Assembly (NCBI GenBank): GCA_963676355.1
Contig: OY781093.1
Location: 1,178,001-1,242,000, forward strand
Source of the DNA: JAGLOK01 sp963676355
GTDB taxonomy: Bacteria > Bacillota > Clostridia > Christensenellales > UMGS416
Reading direction: 5' to 3'
Length of the DNA stretch: 64,000 bases
The translations under genes were made by a program, and so were the position numbers. The notes under the pieces are model-generated. The model was not told the origin of the DNA. It ran no database searches and worked only from the letters and a program-made list of their open reading frames with translations. Within the stretch, counting starts at the first letter, position 1. Every line of letters begins with the position of its first letter. Shown in pieces: positions 61,762 to 64,000 of this stretch.

Positions 61762-62025
61762 ATGAAAAGTAAAATTATAAGCATCAGGTTAAATTTAGAA
61801 AAACTGACGGAAAGAAAAGTAAATGATATATTACTGTTATTACCCAGCAGGCGTAAAAATGAGTATATCAGAAATGCGGTTATCGCATATGACAATCAGG
61901 GAAAACTTTCTGAGGGTTTGAAGAAAACCGTAGCAGAAGATATAGAAGAAAATGAAGCAAAGCAGGCTGAAAAAAAGAGCGAAAATAACGGAGGGTTTAA
62001 CGGATTTTTCGACTCATTCAAATAA
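61762..62025 (+). CDS. Ribbon-helix-helix DNA-binding protein (partition/mobilisation type)
   Basis: 87 residues from the ATG at 61762 (AGGAGG 6 bp upstream). N-terminal strand KIISIRLNLEKLTERKV and helices NDILLLLPSRRKNEYIRNAVIAYD match ParR/MobC-like ribbon-helix-helix proteins. An acidic/Lys-rich linker and the C-terminal tail FNGFFDSFK, like the short motor-binding tails of ParR-type adaptors, follow. No parM-like ATPase is adjacent. It may bind the hairpin region 62158-62357. Confidence 0.6.
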   Translation: MKSKIISIRLNLEKLTERKVNDILLLLPSRRKNEYIRNAVIAYDNQGKLSEGLKKTVAEDIEENEAKQAEKKSENNGGFNGFFDSFK

Positions 62026-62431
62026 AAGTGATAAAGTATTACATCAAATAATACAGAATGGCCTTTTGCCACACACAGTGTTCGCTACTGAAAATTTGTC
62101 AAATCCATTATAAGGAGAAAGAGTATTACAGTCTGTAAAGACAATGGACGCAATAGCCATCCACAGTGGATGTCTTGTGAAAACAAAGGTGAAATTTAAC
62201 ATATCTTCACCGATAATTGCTGAATTTTCTCTAATAGTTTATGTTGAAATATTTTTTTTCAGACAGGAAAATCATATTCGGAGATATGGTTTCTAAACTT
62301 GGGAAAAACTGCGCTTTTTGCACTTGCAAGCACGGCATTTTGATATCCAAAATGCCGAACAAATGAGATTTCACTCCCTTTGCCCTTCTTAGCGGCAGCT
62401 TTGCTGCTTAGAAAAAAGAAAGGATAACTGA
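62026..62431. other. Non-coding region with palindromes, candidate oriT
   Basis: No gene. Contains CATCCAC-A-GTGGATG (62158-62172), a perfect 10-bp hairpin CGGCATTTTG (62333-62342)/CAAAATGCCG (62348-62357) and TTTGCACTTGCAAG just before it. Its place immediately upstream of mobC, with AT-rich DNA and a strong hairpin, is where an origin of transfer is expected in mobilisable Clostridial elements. The nick site is not identifiable by eye. Confidence 0.5.
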
Positions 62432-62880
62432 ATGAGAACAAGAACAATACAAATACCATTGAGGATCAACGAAAAAGAATATAGCACCTGCAAAAACAGG
62501 TGGATAAAAGCTGCCTGAACAGGGAGAAATATTTACGCGCGTTAATCATGGGGCATAGTGTGCACCCTCAGCCCTGCGAAGAATATATTGAGGTATTCAA
62601 AATACTATCTTCTTCAGCAAATAAAATAGATGATATAACACGTATAGTATCCAAGACTGGGCACGCTTCTGAAAAAGATATTTACTTTTTAAAACTAATG
62701 ACGCAAAAGCTTTGGGATAAATTTCAGGAAATGGATTCAGGAAAATATATGGAAAACAATGAAGTAAAAATAGAAGAAGAAACACGATTTGTAATCTTCG
62801 GTAATATTATGGCATCCGACGTCAGGATAGGCAGAACACTGTTTGAAGTTTCCAGCAGTATGACAAACAATAAAAATTGA
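62432..62880 (+). pseudogene. mobC: Frameshifted mobC relaxosome gene
   Basis: Starts at ATG 62432 with RTRTIQIPLRINEKEYS, as in MobC-type relaxosome proteins, but one base is missing near 62486-62488. The following frame (from CTG at 62488) continues QKQVDKSCLNREKYLRALIM and on to 62880, through DDITRIVSKTGHASEKDIYF. Together about 148 codons, a normal MobC length. MobC helps the relaxase nick at oriT. The relaxase gene that should follow is absent. An ATG at 62500 could still give the last 126 residues. Confidence 0.75.
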
Positions 62881-63030
62881 TTTAAAGACATAATCGGACA
62901 TATAGCCGAGCGCCAAATAAACAAACTGGCTGGATAATAGGCTGTACATGGTACGGATTATGCGGTAATATTTTAGTAAGGCTAAACTACTTCATGATCT
63001 GTGCTTGTTCCAAAACGAAAAGGAGCTAAT

Positions 63031-64000
63031 ATGAACGATTATAAAGTAGGATTGTATCAAGAGACGATAAAAATTCTGACAACGAAAGCATGAGCATTTC
63101 CAACCAAAGGACTATGCTCATGGACTTTGTAAATGAAAGAAGGTGGAATGTAGAAGATATCTATATTGACGATGGTATATTGAGAACAACATTCGACAGT
63201 CCGAGTTTTCAGCGGTTAGTAGCCGACATCGAGAAAAAGCGCATTAATATGGTAGTTGTTAAGGACTTGTCCGGACTTGGCAGAAACTATGTTAAAGTAG
63301 GCGAATACACGGACTTTTTCTTTCCCAAACATCATGTAAGGTTTATAGCAGTAACAGAAAATATTGATTCTGAAAAGGCCAATGATGTAGCATGTTTCCT
63401 GAATGTAGTGCATGAACATTACGCTAAAGAAGTACCAAGGAAAATCAGAGCATCCCAAAGTACACTGAGAAAGAAAGGATACTTCTTAGGAAGTCAGCAT
63501 CCTATGGGCTACATCAAATCATCTGAAGATAAGCATAAGCTGATTATCGATGAAAACGGTGCTAAAATAGTACGCAGACTGTTCCATATGTATTCTATAG
63601 GACAAACCGCAAGGCATATCGCTGATACGTTCAATCGGGACTGTATACTTTCGCCTAGAGAGTATTATTTCAGCATGACAGGTTTTAAGCCTACCCATAC
63701 ACAAATGAAACGGTTCTATGGGGCAGTGCGAAGATTATGCGGATCTCCGCAATCAGGTATATGGGGTACATGTGCAGCGGGAAACCCAGCAACCGTTCAT
63801 TCAAGCTGAAGCAGAGGGATATTGTCCCCGAAGAAGAATGGGTAGTTGTAAAGAATACGCATGAGCCTCTTATTGATGAAGTTACTTGGGCTAGGGTGCA
63901 GGAACAGCTTGAACTGAATAAATGCAATCAGAAAGCTAAAACTGTAAAAAGCACGATAACAAGCTACCAGCATTATTTGCCGGTAAACTCAAATGTGCTG
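63031..64000 (+). pseudogene. Large serine recombinase (TndX/TnpX-like), decayed, 3' partial
   Basis: Starts at ATG 63031 (AGGAGC upstream) with MNDYKVGLYQ, then shifts frame at 63058-63060. Where the family has LYxRLSxDD, the sequence goes LYQ then RDD in the other frame: a deletion of about 10 bases has removed the catalytic Ser. The main frame (63090-63755) carries the resolvase core (VVKDLSGLGRNYVKVGEY) and recombinase domain (GYFLGSQHPMGYIKSS). A second frameshift near 63750 leads to YMGYMCSGKPSNRSFKLKQR and on to the window edge. It once integrated and excised the element; now inactive. Confidence 0.8.

Noticed and set aside
1..64000. tRNA, rRNA and CRISPR loci
   Set aside because: None recognised on either strand by eye; no clover-leaf-like clusters or regular spacer arrays were found.

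Overview
The window is AT-rich, with strong Shine-Dalgarno sites and TTGACA/TATAAT promoters. Its families (LytS-type kinases, LplB/LplC/LplA-type sugar ABC importer, GH51, CE1 esterases, BlaI/M56, DUF3784-like membrane protein, degraded Clostridial-type mobilisation genes) point to a motile anaerobic Firmicute of the class Clostridia, plausibly Lachnospirales. This placement is inference; there is no rRNA gene in the window.

Layout. (1) 1-8832: signalling block. A receiver-LytS kinase fusion (cut by the window edge), a response regulator with a SARP/BTAD-type output, a receiver joined to a degenerate HD-GYP domain, a large dCache hybrid histidine kinase, CheW and a dCache chemoreceptor. Two promoters here carry the same 11-bp-period direct repeat (GTTAAGT-N4-GTTAAGT), placed 9 bp before the -10, as expected for a SARP-type activator. 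(2) 9029-13871: L-arabinose block with an AraC regulator, araA, araD and a GH51 arabinofuranosidase. (3) 14069-17531: a sortase-type surface protein with a long Thr-Pro tract, then a small stop-interrupted gene and gene-poor DNA. (4) 17532-46958: a glycan-ester utilisation locus. It holds a three-gene sugar ABC importer under a clear promoter with palindromic operators, an MFS transporter, a LacI regulator, a sucrose(-6-phosphate) phosphorylase, a GH31 glycosidase and 14 esterase-fold genes. Six of the esterases form one paralogous family with an unusual two-domain layout. None of the 14 has a visible signal peptide, so the locus looks like import of esterified oligosaccharides followed by de-esterification and cleavage in the cytoplasm. 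One esterase has lost its nucleophile serine.

(5) 47458-52750: mosaic of mobile DNA. It has an IS3-family element with internal decay, phage fragments (NinB-like), an unrecognised HD-like protein, a GNAT acetyltransferase, and a repeated promoter/leader/hairpin cassette that looks like a transcription attenuator. (6) 52853-56499 (minus strand): BlaI repressor, M56 metallopeptidase sensor and a three-gene ABC transporter, with a BlaI operator in front. (7) 56660-60920: a compact RiPP cluster with its own promoter: a Cys-rich precursor peptide (7 Cys spaced 7-8 residues), a radical SAM/SPASM maturase, a CPBP-type membrane protease and an ABC exporter. This, with regions 5 and 6, is the best candidate for a little-described system. 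(8) 60954-64000: a decaying mobilisable element with an XRE repressor, leader peptide and terminator, ribbon-helix-helix protein, candidate oriT, a frameshifted mobC and a large serine recombinase that has lost its catalytic-serine segment.
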